Origin: Oxalobacteraceae bacterium
GTDB taxonomy: Bacteria; Pseudomonadota; Gammaproteobacteria; Burkholderiales; Burkholderiaceae_D
Assembly (NCBI GenBank): GCA_027485535.1
Contig: JAIXQV010000159.1
Location: 1 to 9,999 of the forward strand
DNA length: 9,999 nucleotides
Reading direction: 5' to 3'
Every line of letters begins with the position of its first letter. Within the stretch, counting starts at the first letter, position 1. The position numbers were made by a program, and so were the translations under genes. Under the pieces are notes generated by a model. The model did no database searches. It worked only from the letters and a program-made list of their open reading frames with translations, and had not been told where the DNA came from. Shown here piece by piece: positions 1-6,933 of this stretch.

Positions 1-105
1 AACGAGTTTTTGTTTCGCGGTGAATTGAAGCACGAAGCACGCTTGCAATTGGCCTCAATTCAGAGTGCCTGGCAAAACTGTAGTGTGGACTTGTCATACT
101 GCTAA
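1..105 (+). CDS. 3' end of an unrecognised protein-coding gene (partial)
   Basis: The first frame is open from base 1 to a TAA at 103-105, giving the last 34 residues of a protein that begins outside the window and ends in ...NCSVDLSYC. The other two forward frames stop within the first 25 bases. A clear ribosome-binding site for the next ORF follows the stop directly, which is typical of an operon junction. I do not recognise the family from so short a tail: it is mixed polar and hydrophobic, with two cysteines near the C-terminus and no membrane segment. The last 45 bases also form the left arm of an inverted repeat, so the sequence here may be constrained for more than protein. Identity as a real gene end is plausible but not certain. 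Confidence 0.4.
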   Translation, partial: NEFLFRGELKHEARLQLASIQSAWQNCSVDLSYC

Positions 106-157
106 GAGGAGAGCGTATGGCTGGGACGAAGCACTTGTGTTTTGCCAGGCGCTTTGA
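60..157. repeat. Long inverted repeat around the leader ORF start
   Basis: Bases 67-78 (gcctggcaaaac) are perfectly complementary to 139-150 (gttttgccaggc). Pairing continues outward through 60-66 with 151-157 using two G-U wobbles, for 19 pairs in RNA. Inside, after a 3x3 mismatch, 82-85 (agtg) can pair with 132-135 (cact). The loop holds the stop codon of the upstream gene and the ribosome-binding site and ATG of the 21-codon ORF. There is no T-run after the right arm, so it is not a classic terminator. It could be an mRNA structure controlling translation, or a remnant of a small repeat element. Confidence 0.6.
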
Positions 158-182
158 GGGCCGCGATATTCAGGAGGTTTGA
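117..182 (+). CDS. 21-residue leader-like ORF ahead of the transglycosylase
   Basis: An ATG at 117 is preceded by AGGAG at 107-111 with a 5-base spacing, a good ribosome-binding site. The frame runs 21 codons (starts MAGTKHLCFARRF) to a TGA at 180-182, which overlaps the ATG of the downstream transglycosylase in the sequence TGATG. That arrangement is typical of translational coupling. The peptide is basic at the N-terminal half and has no recognisable domain or regulatory codon run. The transglycosylase also has its own strong ribosome-binding site inside this ORF, so coupling may not be essential. The ORF could be a regulatory leader, a real micropeptide or chance; only the start signal and the overlap support it. 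Confidence 0.35.
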   Translation: MAGTKHLCFARRFEGRDIQEV

Positions 183-1069
183 TGAATCATCGACGCATAT
201 TCGCAGCGTTGGTCGGTGCGGGAAGCAACTCCCCACTCGTTCGAAATAGCATCAGCAGTACCGAGGGCATCCTCGACAAGTTTCGCAATGCATTCGCCGC
301 AGCCCGGCATACGCTGGCGCTGATCGGTCTTGCTGCCTTGGCAGCACTCGCGCTGGTGTTCTTCCGTCCTTCTTTGTTGGATGAGATCAAAGAGTTGTCG
401 CCATTCGCGTCGACCGCTCTCGATCAAAGAGCGGCCGAGGAAATCGCTTTCGCCGAGCTGCTCGAACTGCCGCAGCCCAAATATGCTGGGGTCGCTGCGC
501 TGGAACAAGGCGCCAACCTGAACGTTGAGCAACAGCGGGTGAATCTCTGGCTATCGAAGCGTTACCGCATTGCAGGCACTGCAAGCAAATTGCTGGTGGG
601 CGCAGCCTACGAGGCAGCGGATAGCGTCAAGCTCGACCCGCTGCTGATTCTGGCGGTGATGGCGATTGAGTCACGCTTTAATCCGTTTGCGGAAAGTGCT
701 GTCGGCGCCCAAGGATTGATGCAGGTGATGTCACGCGTGCACCGGGAAAAATTCGACAATCACGGTGGCCCAACGGCTGCGCTGAACCCTGTCGCTAATA
801 TTCAGGTCGGCGCGCGCATTCTGAAAGACATGATCCGGGTGTCGGGTTCGGTACAGGGCGGTCTGAAGCTGTATGTTGGTGCTGGCAATATGGAGACCGA
901 CGGTGGCTACGCGGCAAAGGTTTTAGCCGAGTACGGCCGACTGCAGCAAGTTGCGGCCGGTAAGCGGGTACCCACCTTCACACCACCACAAGCTGCTGAG
1001 CCTATGAATACCGAGCGTGAGGCAGATGCCGCGCCCGTGGTATCCCACGCTGAGCAGGAACCCGCCTAA
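182..1069 (+). CDS. Membrane-anchored lytic transglycosylase (SLT domain)
   Basis: This 295-residue protein is a probable lytic transglycosylase, cleaving the MurNAc-GlcNAc bond of peptidoglycan to form anhydro-muropeptides. A cytoplasmic N-terminus is followed by one membrane segment at about residues 44-61, which would place the catalytic domain in the periplasm. The SLT (family 1) domain spans roughly 140-255: AIESRFNP with the likely catalytic Glu163, then GAQGLMQVM (175-183), NPVANIQVG (202-210), and LYVGAGN (230-236) where most relatives have a YNAG-type motif. The C-terminal 40 residues are Pro/Ala/Glu-rich and probably disordered. The start is ATG 182, preceded by AGGAGG at 172-177; a TTG one codon upstream is less likely. 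It may be coupled to the preceding 21-codon ORF and ends before a terminator. The family call is firm; its role in growth, secretion or pilus insertion is unknown. Confidence 0.88.
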   Translation: MNHRRIFAALVGAGSNSPLVRNSISSTEGILDKFRNAFAAARHTLALIGLAALAALALVFFRPSLLDEIKELSPFASTALDQRAAEEIAFAELLELPQPKYAGVAALEQGANLNVEQQRVNLWLSKRYRIAGTASKLLVGAAYEAADSVKLDPLLILAVMAIESRFNPFAESAVGAQGLMQVMSRVHREKFDNHGGPTAALNPVANIQVGARILKDMIRVSGSVQGGLKLYVGAGNMETDGGYAAKVLAEYGRLQQVAAGKRVPTFTPPQAAEPMNTEREADAAPVVSHAEQEPA

Positions 1070-1103
1070 AACGGGCATCTGCGCACAACACCCACGCCTA
1101 ATC

Positions 1104-1145
1104 ACGGCGCCTTCTGCATAGTTTGCAGCGGCGCCGTTTTCTTTT
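1104..1145 (+). terminator. Rho-independent terminator of the transglycosylase gene
   Basis: A perfect 8-bp GC-rich stem (1104-1111 acggcgcc with 1130-1137 ggcgccgt) has an inner 5-bp stem (1114-1118 ctgca with 1124-1128 tgcag). The T-rich tract ttttctttt at 1137-1145 follows. It sits 34 bases after the transglycosylase stop and is oriented for + strand transcription. On the minus strand no T-run follows the stem, so it does not obviously terminate the convergent rib/aminotransferase transcript, whose last stop codon begins at 1147. Confidence 0.85.
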
Positions 1146-2317
1146 CAGGCGCTACGCGCCAAGTAGGATGCCAAGCGGCTGATGGCTTCTTCAAGCTTCG
1201 GCATCGAAGTGGCATACGACACCCTGATAAACCGCTGTGCCCCGACGACTCCGAAGTCCACTCCGGGCGTGAGCGCAACACCACTGTGCTCGAGTACATC
1301 CCTGCAGAACTGCATCGCGTCGTCGGTGAAGCGACTGCAATCAGCGTAGACATAAAAAGCACCATCGGGTGGCACCGGAATGTCAAAGCCAAGGCTTTGC
1401 AAAGCGGGCACCAGGTAATCGCGTCGGCGACGCATTTCCTGGCGTCGCTGCTCAGCGATCGCTAGCACCTCTGGGGTGAAGCACGCCAGCGCCGCATGCT
1501 GTGCCATGCTGGAAGGACAGATATAAAAATTCTGCGCAAGCTTTTCAATCTCAGGTAGCAACGCGGGCGGCACAACTAGCCATCCCAAGCGCCAACCCGT
1601 CATGTTGAAATACTTTGAGAAGCTGTTGATGACAACCACGTCGTCACCCAAGCTCAACGCGGTGAATGGCTGATGGTCATACGTCAGGCCCTGATAGATC
1701 TCGTCAACCAAACTGAAACCGCCACGCTCACGCACTGCAGCGACGGTTTGCGCGAGTTGATCGCGTGTCATTGAAGTACCGGTGGGGTTGCTTGGCGAAG
1801 CCATCAGTACGCCACGTGTCTGATCATTCCAGTTCGCTGCCACCATCGCCGCAGAAAGCTGGAAGCGATCCTCCGGACCACTCGGAATCAGCACCGGTCG
1901 ACCATTAAACGCTGTGATGAAATGGCGGTTACACGGATAGCTAGGATCCGGCATCAGCACCTCAGCATCGCGCTCTACCAGCGCAGCACACGCCAGCAGT
2001 AAGGCGCCAGAGGCCCCGGCGGTAATGACGATGCGCGTAGCAGGCACATCAACACCAAAAGCATCGCGGTAATGCGCCGAGATCGCTTCACGCAGTGGCT
2101 GCAAGCCAAGCGCAGCGGTGTAGCGCATGGCAGCACCGTCAGCGAGTGCACGTTGTGCGGCGTCGAGCACCGGCTGCGCTGGTGCGAAATCGGGCTCGCC
2201 AATACACATGTAAATCACCGAGCGCCCGGCCTGCTCCATCTCGCCGGCACGCTTGATCATCTCCATCACATGGAACGGCGCGATCTGCTGTAGCCGCTCG
2301 GCGAGCGCAAAACTCAT
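1145..2317 (-). CDS. Class I/II PLP-dependent aminotransferase
   Basis: A 390-residue fold-type I aminotransferase, the usual length for the aspartate/aromatic aminotransferase superfamily. Visible landmarks: the substrate-side loop MCIGEPDF (37-44), SPSNPTG (174-180) with Asn177 contacting the PLP ring, VDEIYQ (204-209) with Asp205 and Tyr208, the PLP Schiff-base lysine Lys235 in NSFSKYFNMTGWRLGW, and Arg365 in RFIRVSYA for the substrate carboxylate. It would move amino groups between an amino acid and a 2-oxo acid in the cytoplasm; the true substrate cannot be read from sequence. It starts 15 bases after the nusB stop with a modest AAGAG ribosome-binding site and is probably the last gene of the rib-nusB transcript. 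This position is common in betaproteobacteria and does not by itself imply a riboflavin role. It converges with the transglycosylase. Confidence 0.9.
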   Translation of the reverse strand: MSFALAERLQQIAPFHVMEMIKRAGEMEQAGRSVIYMCIGEPDFAPAQPVLDAAQRALADGAAMRYTAALGLQPLREAISAHYRDAFGVDVPATRIVITAGASGALLLACAALVERDAEVLMPDPSYPCNRHFITAFNGRPVLIPSGPEDRFQLSAAMVAANWNDQTRGVLMASPSNPTGTSMTRDQLAQTVAAVRERGGFSLVDEIYQGLTYDHQPFTALSLGDDVVVINSFSKYFNMTGWRLGWLVVPPALLPEIEKLAQNFYICPSSMAQHAALACFTPEVLAIAEQRRQEMRRRRDYLVPALQSLGFDIPVPPDGAFYVYADCSRFTDDAMQFCRDVLEHSGVALTPGVDFGVVGAQRFIRVSYATSMPKLEEAISRLASYLARSA

Positions 2318-2332
2318 CTCTTGCAGTACAAC

Positions 2333-2800
2333 TTAGCGACCTGCAGCGACCTCGGTCGCACGCAGCTTGGAAGCGAGTTTGTCGAGTACGCCATTGACGT
2401 ACTTATGACCGTCGATACCACCAAAGGACTTGGCCAGCTCGACTGCTTCATTGATCACAACTTTGTAGGGAATTTCGATATGCTGTTTCAGCTCGTAGGC
2501 GCCGATCAGCAGCGCTGCATGCTCAATCGGCGACAGCTGATCCATGGCACGATCGATGTAGGGGACGATCTCTTCTCGAAGAGTGGCGACATCTCGAATC
2601 GTACCGTGCAGCAGCGCATCAAAATGCTCACGATCTGCCTTCTCAAACCCATGGGCATTACGGATGTAGGCATCGATGACACCCGCATCTTCCTGGCTCA
2701 TCAGCCACTGATATAAGCCTTGCAGCGCAAATTCGCGCGCGCGATGGCGCGGTGTGCGGTTTTTGTTCGGGTTGGCGTGTCGGGAAAGTGTGCTACTCAT
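2333..2800 (-). CDS. nusB: Transcription antitermination factor NusB
   Basis: A 155-residue protein matching NusB in length and pattern. NusB binds the boxA RNA element with NusE (ribosomal protein S10) to form antitermination complexes, mainly on rRNA operons. Seen here: the basic N-terminal RNA-contact segment with RHRAREFALQGLYQW (about 18-32), the central LSPIEHAALLIGAYEL, and the C-terminal IPYKVVINEAVELAKSFGG followed by HKYVNGVLDKLA, the most conserved stretch of the family. The helical fold and Arg-rich start are as expected. ATG 2800 is preceded by GAGG, which overlaps the end of ribH; the intergenic gap is only 8 bases, so the two are probably co-translated. The ribH-nusB pairing is very widespread. 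Confidence 0.95.
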   Translation of the reverse strand: MSSTLSRHANPNKNRTPRHRAREFALQGLYQWLMSQEDAGVIDAYIRNAHGFEKADREHFDALLHGTIRDVATLREEIVPYIDRAMDQLSPIEHAALLIGAYELKQHIEIPYKVVINEAVELAKSFGGIDGHKYVNGVLDKLASKLRATEVAAGR

Positions 2801-2808
2801 TCATTGCC

Positions 2809-3294
2809 TCAATCGTCGCCAGCCTCGTCGGCCAGCTCTTCCATCGCCGCGACCAGATTCGCCATTTCGACGGCCACGCGCGCTGCATCGGCGCCTTTAC
2901 CCGCCATGCGCACCTCAGCCTGCTCGTCGTTCTCAGTGGTCAGAACCGCATTTGCGATCGGGATGCCATGATCCAAGCCAATGCGCCGAATACCAGCACC
3001 TGACTCGTTAGCAACTAATTCGAAGTGGTAGGTCTCGCCACGAACCACCGCACCGAGTGCGATCAGTGCATCGAACTGGCCGGATTCAGCCATCTTCTGC
3101 AAAGCGAGCGGAATCTCGAGCGCCCCCGGCACCGTCACCAGCAACACATCTTGGTCATCAACGCCGAGGTGTTTCAGCTCAGTCAGACAGGCCGCTCGCA
3201 GCCCATGACAGATGTCTTCGTTGAATCGCGCCTGCACGATGCCAATGCGTAAACCGGCACCATCGAAATCGGGGTCGTACATTCCTACGCTCAT
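2809..3294 (-). CDS. ribH: 6,7-dimethyl-8-ribityllumazine synthase (RibH)
   Basis: A 161-residue lumazine synthase. It condenses 5-amino-6-ribitylamino-uracil with 3,4-dihydroxy-2-butanone 4-phosphate, the penultimate step of riboflavin synthesis, and family members assemble as pentamers or 60-mer shells. Motifs: IVQARFNEDI with Phe24 stacking on the substrate ring, VPGALEIP (55-62), GAVVRGETYHFE (81-92) with the catalytic His90, and LTTENDEQAEVR ending in the phosphate-binding Arg129. The C-terminus MANLVAAMEELADEAGDD is acidic. The start ATG 3294 is secured by an AGGAGG ribosome-binding site 5 bases upstream, so the internal Met5 is not the start. It lies 13 bases after the ribBX stop and 8 bases before nusB, clearly within one operon. 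Confidence 0.96.
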   Translation of the reverse strand: MSVGMYDPDFDGAGLRIGIVQARFNEDICHGLRAACLTELKHLGVDDQDVLLVTVPGALEIPLALQKMAESGQFDALIALGAVVRGETYHFELVANESGAGIRRIGLDHGIPIANAVLTTENDEQAEVRMAGKGADAARVAVEMANLVAAMEELADEAGDD

Positions 3295-3307
3295 ATCGCC
3301 TCCTACG

Positions 3308-4423
3308 TCAGTGCTCGGTCGGCCCGGCTTGGTAGCCAGTGACCTCGAGATTGAAACCCGCCATCGACGGCATTTTTCTGGGATTGGCCAATAGCTTCAT
3401 CTTGCCAACGCCCAGCGCACGCAGAATCTGTGCGCCAATACCGTAAGTTCGAAGATCCATTCGTGCACCACGCGGCAGGGGCGCTGGTTGCGCAGACGAA
3501 AGCGCACTGAAATGCGCAAACATCTGATCGGCCGACTCTTCGCAATTCAGCAGCACGATCACGCCACGCTCTGATGCCTGTATTGCCAACATCGCCGCCG
3601 ACATGTTCCACGAATGCGTAGTGGCGTGGGTATCGAGCAAATCAAGAATCGACACCGGCTGATGCACCCGCACTAGGGTCTCTAGCTCTGGCGAGATGTC
3701 GCCATGGACTAAAGCAAGATGCGCCCCGCCACTCGGCGCGTCACGAAATGCAATCGCTTTGAAGCTGCCATGCGGTGTCTGCATCTCACGTTCGCCAACG
3801 CGCTCAATGATGCTCTCGTTCTGGCTGCGGTAGTGAATTAAATCGGCAATGGTGCCGATTTTCATGCCGTGCTCACGCGAAAATTCAATCAGGTCCGGCA
3901 GCCGGGCCATGGTGCCATCGTCTTTCAGAATCTCGCAGATCACCGCCGCCGGGGTCACCCCCGCCAACTCGGCAAGGTCGCAACCGGCCTCGGTGTGGCC
4001 GGCGCGCATCAATACGCCGCCTTTCTGTGCCCGCAGCGGAAACACATGTCCGGGCTGCACCAGATCGGCAGGTTTTGCGTGGCGAGCGACCGCCACCTGA
4101 ATCGTGCGCGCGCGGTCCGCGGCCGAGATACCGGTCGTGACGCCCTCGGCTGCTTCGATGGATACGGTGAAATTAGTACCGAACGAGGTGCCGTTACGGC
4201 CAGTCATGAGGGGCAAGCTGAGCTGCTCGCAACGTTCCTCGGTCAGGGTCAGGCAGATCAGGCCACGACCAAAACGCGCCATGAAATTGATGGCCTCGGG
4301 GGTGACGAACTCTGCCGCCAACACCAGATCGCCCTCATTCTCGCGATCCTCTTCGTCGACCAGAATGACCATGCGACCCGCGCGCAACTCGGCGATGATT
4401 TCTTGTGTGCTGGATAGTGACAT
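3308..4423 (-). CDS. ribBX: DHBP synthase with degenerate GTP cyclohydrolase II-like domain (RibBX type)
   Basis: A 371-residue two-domain protein. The N-terminal half (about 1-200) is a 3,4-dihydroxy-2-butanone 4-phosphate synthase, converting ribulose 5-phosphate to the four-carbon riboflavin precursor plus formate: DEEDRENEGDL (23-33) with acidic metal/catalytic residues, RAGHTEAG (140-147) with His143, and ICEIL with Glu164. The C-terminal half (about 205-371) resembles GTP cyclohydrolase II and keeps the terminal YGIGAQILRALGVGKMKLL segment. It lacks the zinc-binding C-x-S-E-C...C-x-C type cysteines: the aligned stretch VRVHQPVSILDLLDTH has none, and Cys294 is the only cysteine in the domain. 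It is therefore probably DHBP synthase only, as in the RibBX variants known in Proteobacteria. ATG 4423 is chosen for GGAAG 6 bases upstream; a GTG at 4447 is less likely. A 94-base gap separates it from ribE. Confidence 0.9.
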   Translation of the reverse strand: MSLSSTQEIIAELRAGRMVILVDEEDRENEGDLVLAAEFVTPEAINFMARFGRGLICLTLTEERCEQLSLPLMTGRNGTSFGTNFTVSIEAAEGVTTGISAADRARTIQVAVARHAKPADLVQPGHVFPLRAQKGGVLMRAGHTEAGCDLAELAGVTPAAVICEILKDDGTMARLPDLIEFSREHGMKIGTIADLIHYRSQNESIIERVGEREMQTPHGSFKAIAFRDAPSGGAHLALVHGDISPELETLVRVHQPVSILDLLDTHATTHSWNMSAAMLAIQASERGVIVLLNCEESADQMFAHFSALSSAQPAPLPRGARMDLRTYGIGAQILRALGVGKMKLLANPRKMPSMAGFNLEVTGYQAGPTEH

Positions 4424-4517
4424 GGGGCGCTTCCGGAAAGGCCGCACATTCTATCGGATTTCACAGCCCGCACCCGTTCGATGCGCGGTGTCAATTTGCC
4501 AATCGTGCCCGGCCGGA

Positions 4518-5141
4518 TCACCCCGGTAGCGCGCTCAGCGACAGCATACGCTCGACATAGCGGGCAATCAGATCGACCTCGAGGTTAACGCGTGCGCCGG
4601 GTGCCAAGTGCTTCAGCGTGGTGACTTCAATGGTGTGCGGGATGAGATTGATCGAGATCACGCAACCTTCAGGCTGATCCTGCACGCTGTTCACGGTGAG
4701 TGATACCCCATTCACCACCACCGAGCCTTTGTAGGCCAGATAACGTGCCAATGATTGCGGCGCCAGAATGTCCAGCCGCCATGACTCGCCAACAACTGCG
4801 AAATAGATCACTTTGCCCAGCCCATCGACATGGCCGGATACCAAATGCCCACCTAGCCGTTCTGCGAGTGTCAAAGCCTTTTCAAGATTGACCTCACCTT
4901 CCATATCCAGACCGACGGTGCAGTTCAAGCTCTCGCGAGAAACATCCACAGAAAAATCCTGCTCGGTTTTTTGGGTCACGGTCATGCAAGCGCCGTTAAT
5001 GGCGATCGAGTCGCCAATCGCAACATCCTGCAGCGGCAGCCCCCCTGCGTGCACTGTCAGACGCACACCCGCGTCCGACCCGGCCCCCAAGGGGGTGATA
5101 GCGCTAATGCGGCCAACCGCCGCGACGATGCCTGTAAACAT
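4518..5141 (-). CDS. ribE: Riboflavin synthase, alpha subunit type (RibE)
   Basis: A 207-residue riboflavin synthase, which dismutates two 6,7-dimethyl-8-ribityllumazine molecules into riboflavin and 5-amino-6-ribitylamino-uracil. It begins with the family signature MFTGIV. Two lumazine-binding barrels are visible as repeats: GDSIAINGACMTV (43-55) matches KGSVVVNGVSLTV (138-150), and VNLEKAL (84-90) matches VNLEVDL (185-191). SGHVDGLGKV (102-111) begins the second barrel, and the C-terminal RYVERML helix mediates trimer formation in relatives. Length is normal. ATG 5141 has GGAGAG 2-7 bases upstream in the 17-base gap after ribD, so it is probably co-transcribed with ribD. Some nomenclatures call this gene ribC. 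Confidence 0.96.
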   Translation of the reverse strand: MFTGIVAAVGRISAITPLGAGSDAGVRLTVHAGGLPLQDVAIGDSIAINGACMTVTQKTEQDFSVDVSRESLNCTVGLDMEGEVNLEKALTLAERLGGHLVSGHVDGLGKVIYFAVVGESWRLDILAPQSLARYLAYKGSVVVNGVSLTVNSVQDQPEGCVISINLIPHTIEVTTLKHLAPGARVNLEVDLIARYVERMLSLSALPG

Positions 5142-5158
5142 AGCTCTCCAAAAATTGC

Positions 5159-6256
5159 TTAGGGTGTTGAACGCATTAGACGCAGGCGCACATCCGGCCC
5201 CACTTGCCCGACCTCATGAAAACGAAATGCCAACCGATCCGACAGATGCTCGAGCACGGGCATGCGCGCCAAACCCTGCGCCGGACCCAACAGGCAGGGC
5301 GCGAGGTAAAGCAATAACTCATCCACCACGCCAGCGCGCAGCAATGAACCATTTAACTTAAAACCAGCCTCGACATGCAACTCATTGATCTCACGGCCAC
5401 CCAATTCTTTCATCAGGGCGTGCAGATCAACCTTGCCATTATCGTCGGGCAAGACGATCAGCTCATGCCCCTCGGCGCGTAGTTCGTCGGCGCGCGCGCC
5501 GCCTTCTACTGCCGTAAAAATCCAGCCAACCGCGTCCTGCAGTATCTTGGCCTGCGGCGAGATCTCTAGATGGCTATCCACCACAATACGACGCGGCTGT
5601 CGTGGCGTCTCGACCGCTCGAACGTTCAATTGCGGATTGTCTTGCTGCACCGTGCCGATACCCGTCAGCACCGCACACGCTCTTGCTCGCCAAGCATGGC
5701 CATCATCGCGAGCCTGGGTGGAGGTGATCCACTGACTTTCGCCATTCTGCAAAGCGGTGCCACCATCCAGACTAGCGGCGATCTTCATGCGCACCCAAGG
5801 TCTGCCATGCTGCATACGGTGCAAGAAACCCCGATTCATCTCGCGCGCTTCGTCGGCCAGCACACCAAGCTCAACCTGAATACCTGCGGCACGTAGCCTC
5901 GCCAAACCCTGCCCTGCCACCAAGGGGTTAGGGTCTTCAACCGCAACGACGACGCGCGCAACACCGGCGGTGATGAGCGCATCAGCACACGGCGGCGTAC
6001 GTCCATGATGACTGCACGGCTCTAGGGAGACATACACTGTCGCCCCACGCACATCAATGCCCTGCTGTTTGGCATGCTGCAGGGCATGCGCCTCGGCATG
6101 GGCGAAGCCTGTGGGTTGGGTGTGCCCCTCGGCCAAGAGATCCCCATCGCGCACGATGACACAGCCCACCCGAGGATTGGGGGTCGCGGTGTAGAGGGCT
6201 TGAGCGGCCTGCGCCAGTGCAGCGCGCATGCCGTCGATATCGTTGTGGATTTTCAC
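5159..6256 (-). CDS. ribD: Bifunctional pyrimidine deaminase/reductase RibD
   Basis: A bifunctional enzyme of about 365 residues performing the deamination and NADPH-dependent side-chain reduction of the pyrimidine intermediate in riboflavin synthesis. The N-terminal deaminase carries TPNPRVGCVIV, HAE (His53, Glu55) and PCSHHGRTPPC with zinc cysteines 81 and 90. The C-terminal reductase begins near KIAASLDGGTA and includes ESQWITS, VDSHLEIS and LHVEAG; it ends with HEVGQVGPDVRLRLM. The start is uncertain. A GTG at 6256 gives the best match to the usual length, with 9 residues before the conserved MRAALAQA helix; a TTG at 6292 would overlap fimT, and the ATG at 6229 would shorten the protein slightly. 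None has a strong ribosome-binding site, so translation may depend on fimT, which ends 29 bases upstream. First rib gene of the cluster. Confidence 0.93.
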   Translation of the reverse strand: MKIHNDIDGMRAALAQAAQALYTATPNPRVGCVIVRDGDLLAEGHTQPTGFAHAEAHALQHAKQQGIDVRGATVYVSLEPCSHHGRTPPCADALITAGVARVVVAVEDPNPLVAGQGLARLRAAGIQVELGVLADEAREMNRGFLHRMQHGRPWVRMKIAASLDGGTALQNGESQWITSTQARDDGHAWRARACAVLTGIGTVQQDNPQLNVRAVETPRQPRRIVVDSHLEISPQAKILQDAVGWIFTAVEGGARADELRAEGHELIVLPDDNGKVDLHALMKELGGREINELHVEAGFKLNGSLLRAGVVDELLLYLAPCLLGPAQGLARMPVLEHLSDRLAFRFHEVGQVGPDVRLRLMRSTP

Positions 6257-6285
6257 GGTAAGGTTGTATGGGAATTCGCGCCATT

Positions 6286-6831
6286 CTAGCAAGCGGCACC
6301 ATCGCGATCTGGATCACAGACACGAACACGACCAAGAAATCCAATCAGCAGCTTGCGCCTTTGCTCGCCAAGTCGAAACAACACTGATCCATATTGCGGC
6401 ACCGAGGCGCTCGCTACTGTCCGCGGCCGACCACTCGGGTCAAAGGCAAGATAGGTCCGTTTGCTATCCGTCATGCGTGCGGTGATTTCCACACCGGCCG
6501 GCAAAGCCGTCATACCACGATGTAGCACCAGATCATCAGCGTCGACCTGTTGATTATTGTTGACGTCGATGGCCACACACCAGCCAGAGCGCCAATCACC
6601 CAAGGCCAATGGCAGCAAATCAACACGACGCCCACGACGAACTGCCTCGTGTCGGGCTCGACTGAGCGCTGAGTGAAAGTCTGCGACCAGACTAATGACC
6701 CGCATCCTGTCGATCACCGGGGCGAATGACACTAGCGTACCGGCCGTAAGCGCAGTGATCATGCATGATGTCAGCAGTAGCTCCAAAATCGTAAATCCGG
6801 CCGGATAACGATTAACATGACGATAGTTCAT
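6286..6831 (-). CDS. Type IV pilus minor pilin, FimT/GspH-like
   Basis: A 181-residue prepilin. The class III leader MNYRHVNRYPAG is followed by FTILELLLTSCMITALTAG, with Gly12 at -1, Phe13 at +1 and Glu17 at +5, exactly as prepilin peptidase (PilD) substrates need. The following ALSRARHEAVRRGRRVDLLP and later YLAFDPSGRPR plus GRVRVC are the GspH/FimT pattern; such proteins belong to the minor-pilin complex that initiates type IV pili, and some FimT proteins bind DNA in natural transformation. An EF-hand-like loop, DVNNNQQVDADD (89-100), and three mature-region cysteines (85, 172, 181) are visible. It sits last in the minor-pilin set rather than first as in Pseudomonas-type clusters, with a 102-base gap before it and ribD 29 bases after. 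No strong ribosome-binding site is visible before ATG 6831. FimT versus FimU cannot be decided. Confidence 0.85.
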   Translation of the reverse strand: MNYRHVNRYPAGFTILELLLTSCMITALTAGTLVSFAPVIDRMRVISLVADFHSALSRARHEAVRRGRRVDLLPLALGDWRSGWCVAIDVNNNQQVDADDLVLHRGMTALPAGVEITARMTDSKRTYLAFDPSGRPRTVASASVPQYGSVLFRLGEQRRKLLIGFLGRVRVCDPDRDGAAC

Positions 6832-6933
6832 GCGCTTATGATGAGCATGCTGTAACCGATAACGATGAGGCTGATAGCCATGATGATGTTGATGCTTATG
6901 CTGGGTGTGCTTTGAGACCTATATGATGATGAC

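Noticed and set aside
3869..4417. 182-codon open frame on the + strand opposite ribBX
   Set aside because: It is antisense to a well-supported gene, has no recognisable domain, and is explained by the codon bias of the real frame.
4421..4447. GTG at 4447 as the ribBX start
   Set aside because: ATG 4423 has a well-placed GGAAG site and starts right before the conserved DHBP synthase region; the eight extra residues are basic and not typical of the family.
4424..4517. FMN riboswitch or promoter in the 94-base gap between ribE and ribBX
   Set aside because: The gap is too short for a full FMN aptamer and shows none of its conserved segments. On the minus strand TTGACA (4494-4489) and TAGAAT (4453-4448) are present but 35 bases apart, so they do not form a promoter, and alternative spacings have no matching partner.
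4813..5361. 182-codon open frame on the + strand opposite ribE and ribD
   Set aside because: It crosses two well-supported genes on the other strand, has Pro/Ala/Arg-rich low-information sequence and no ribosome-binding site.
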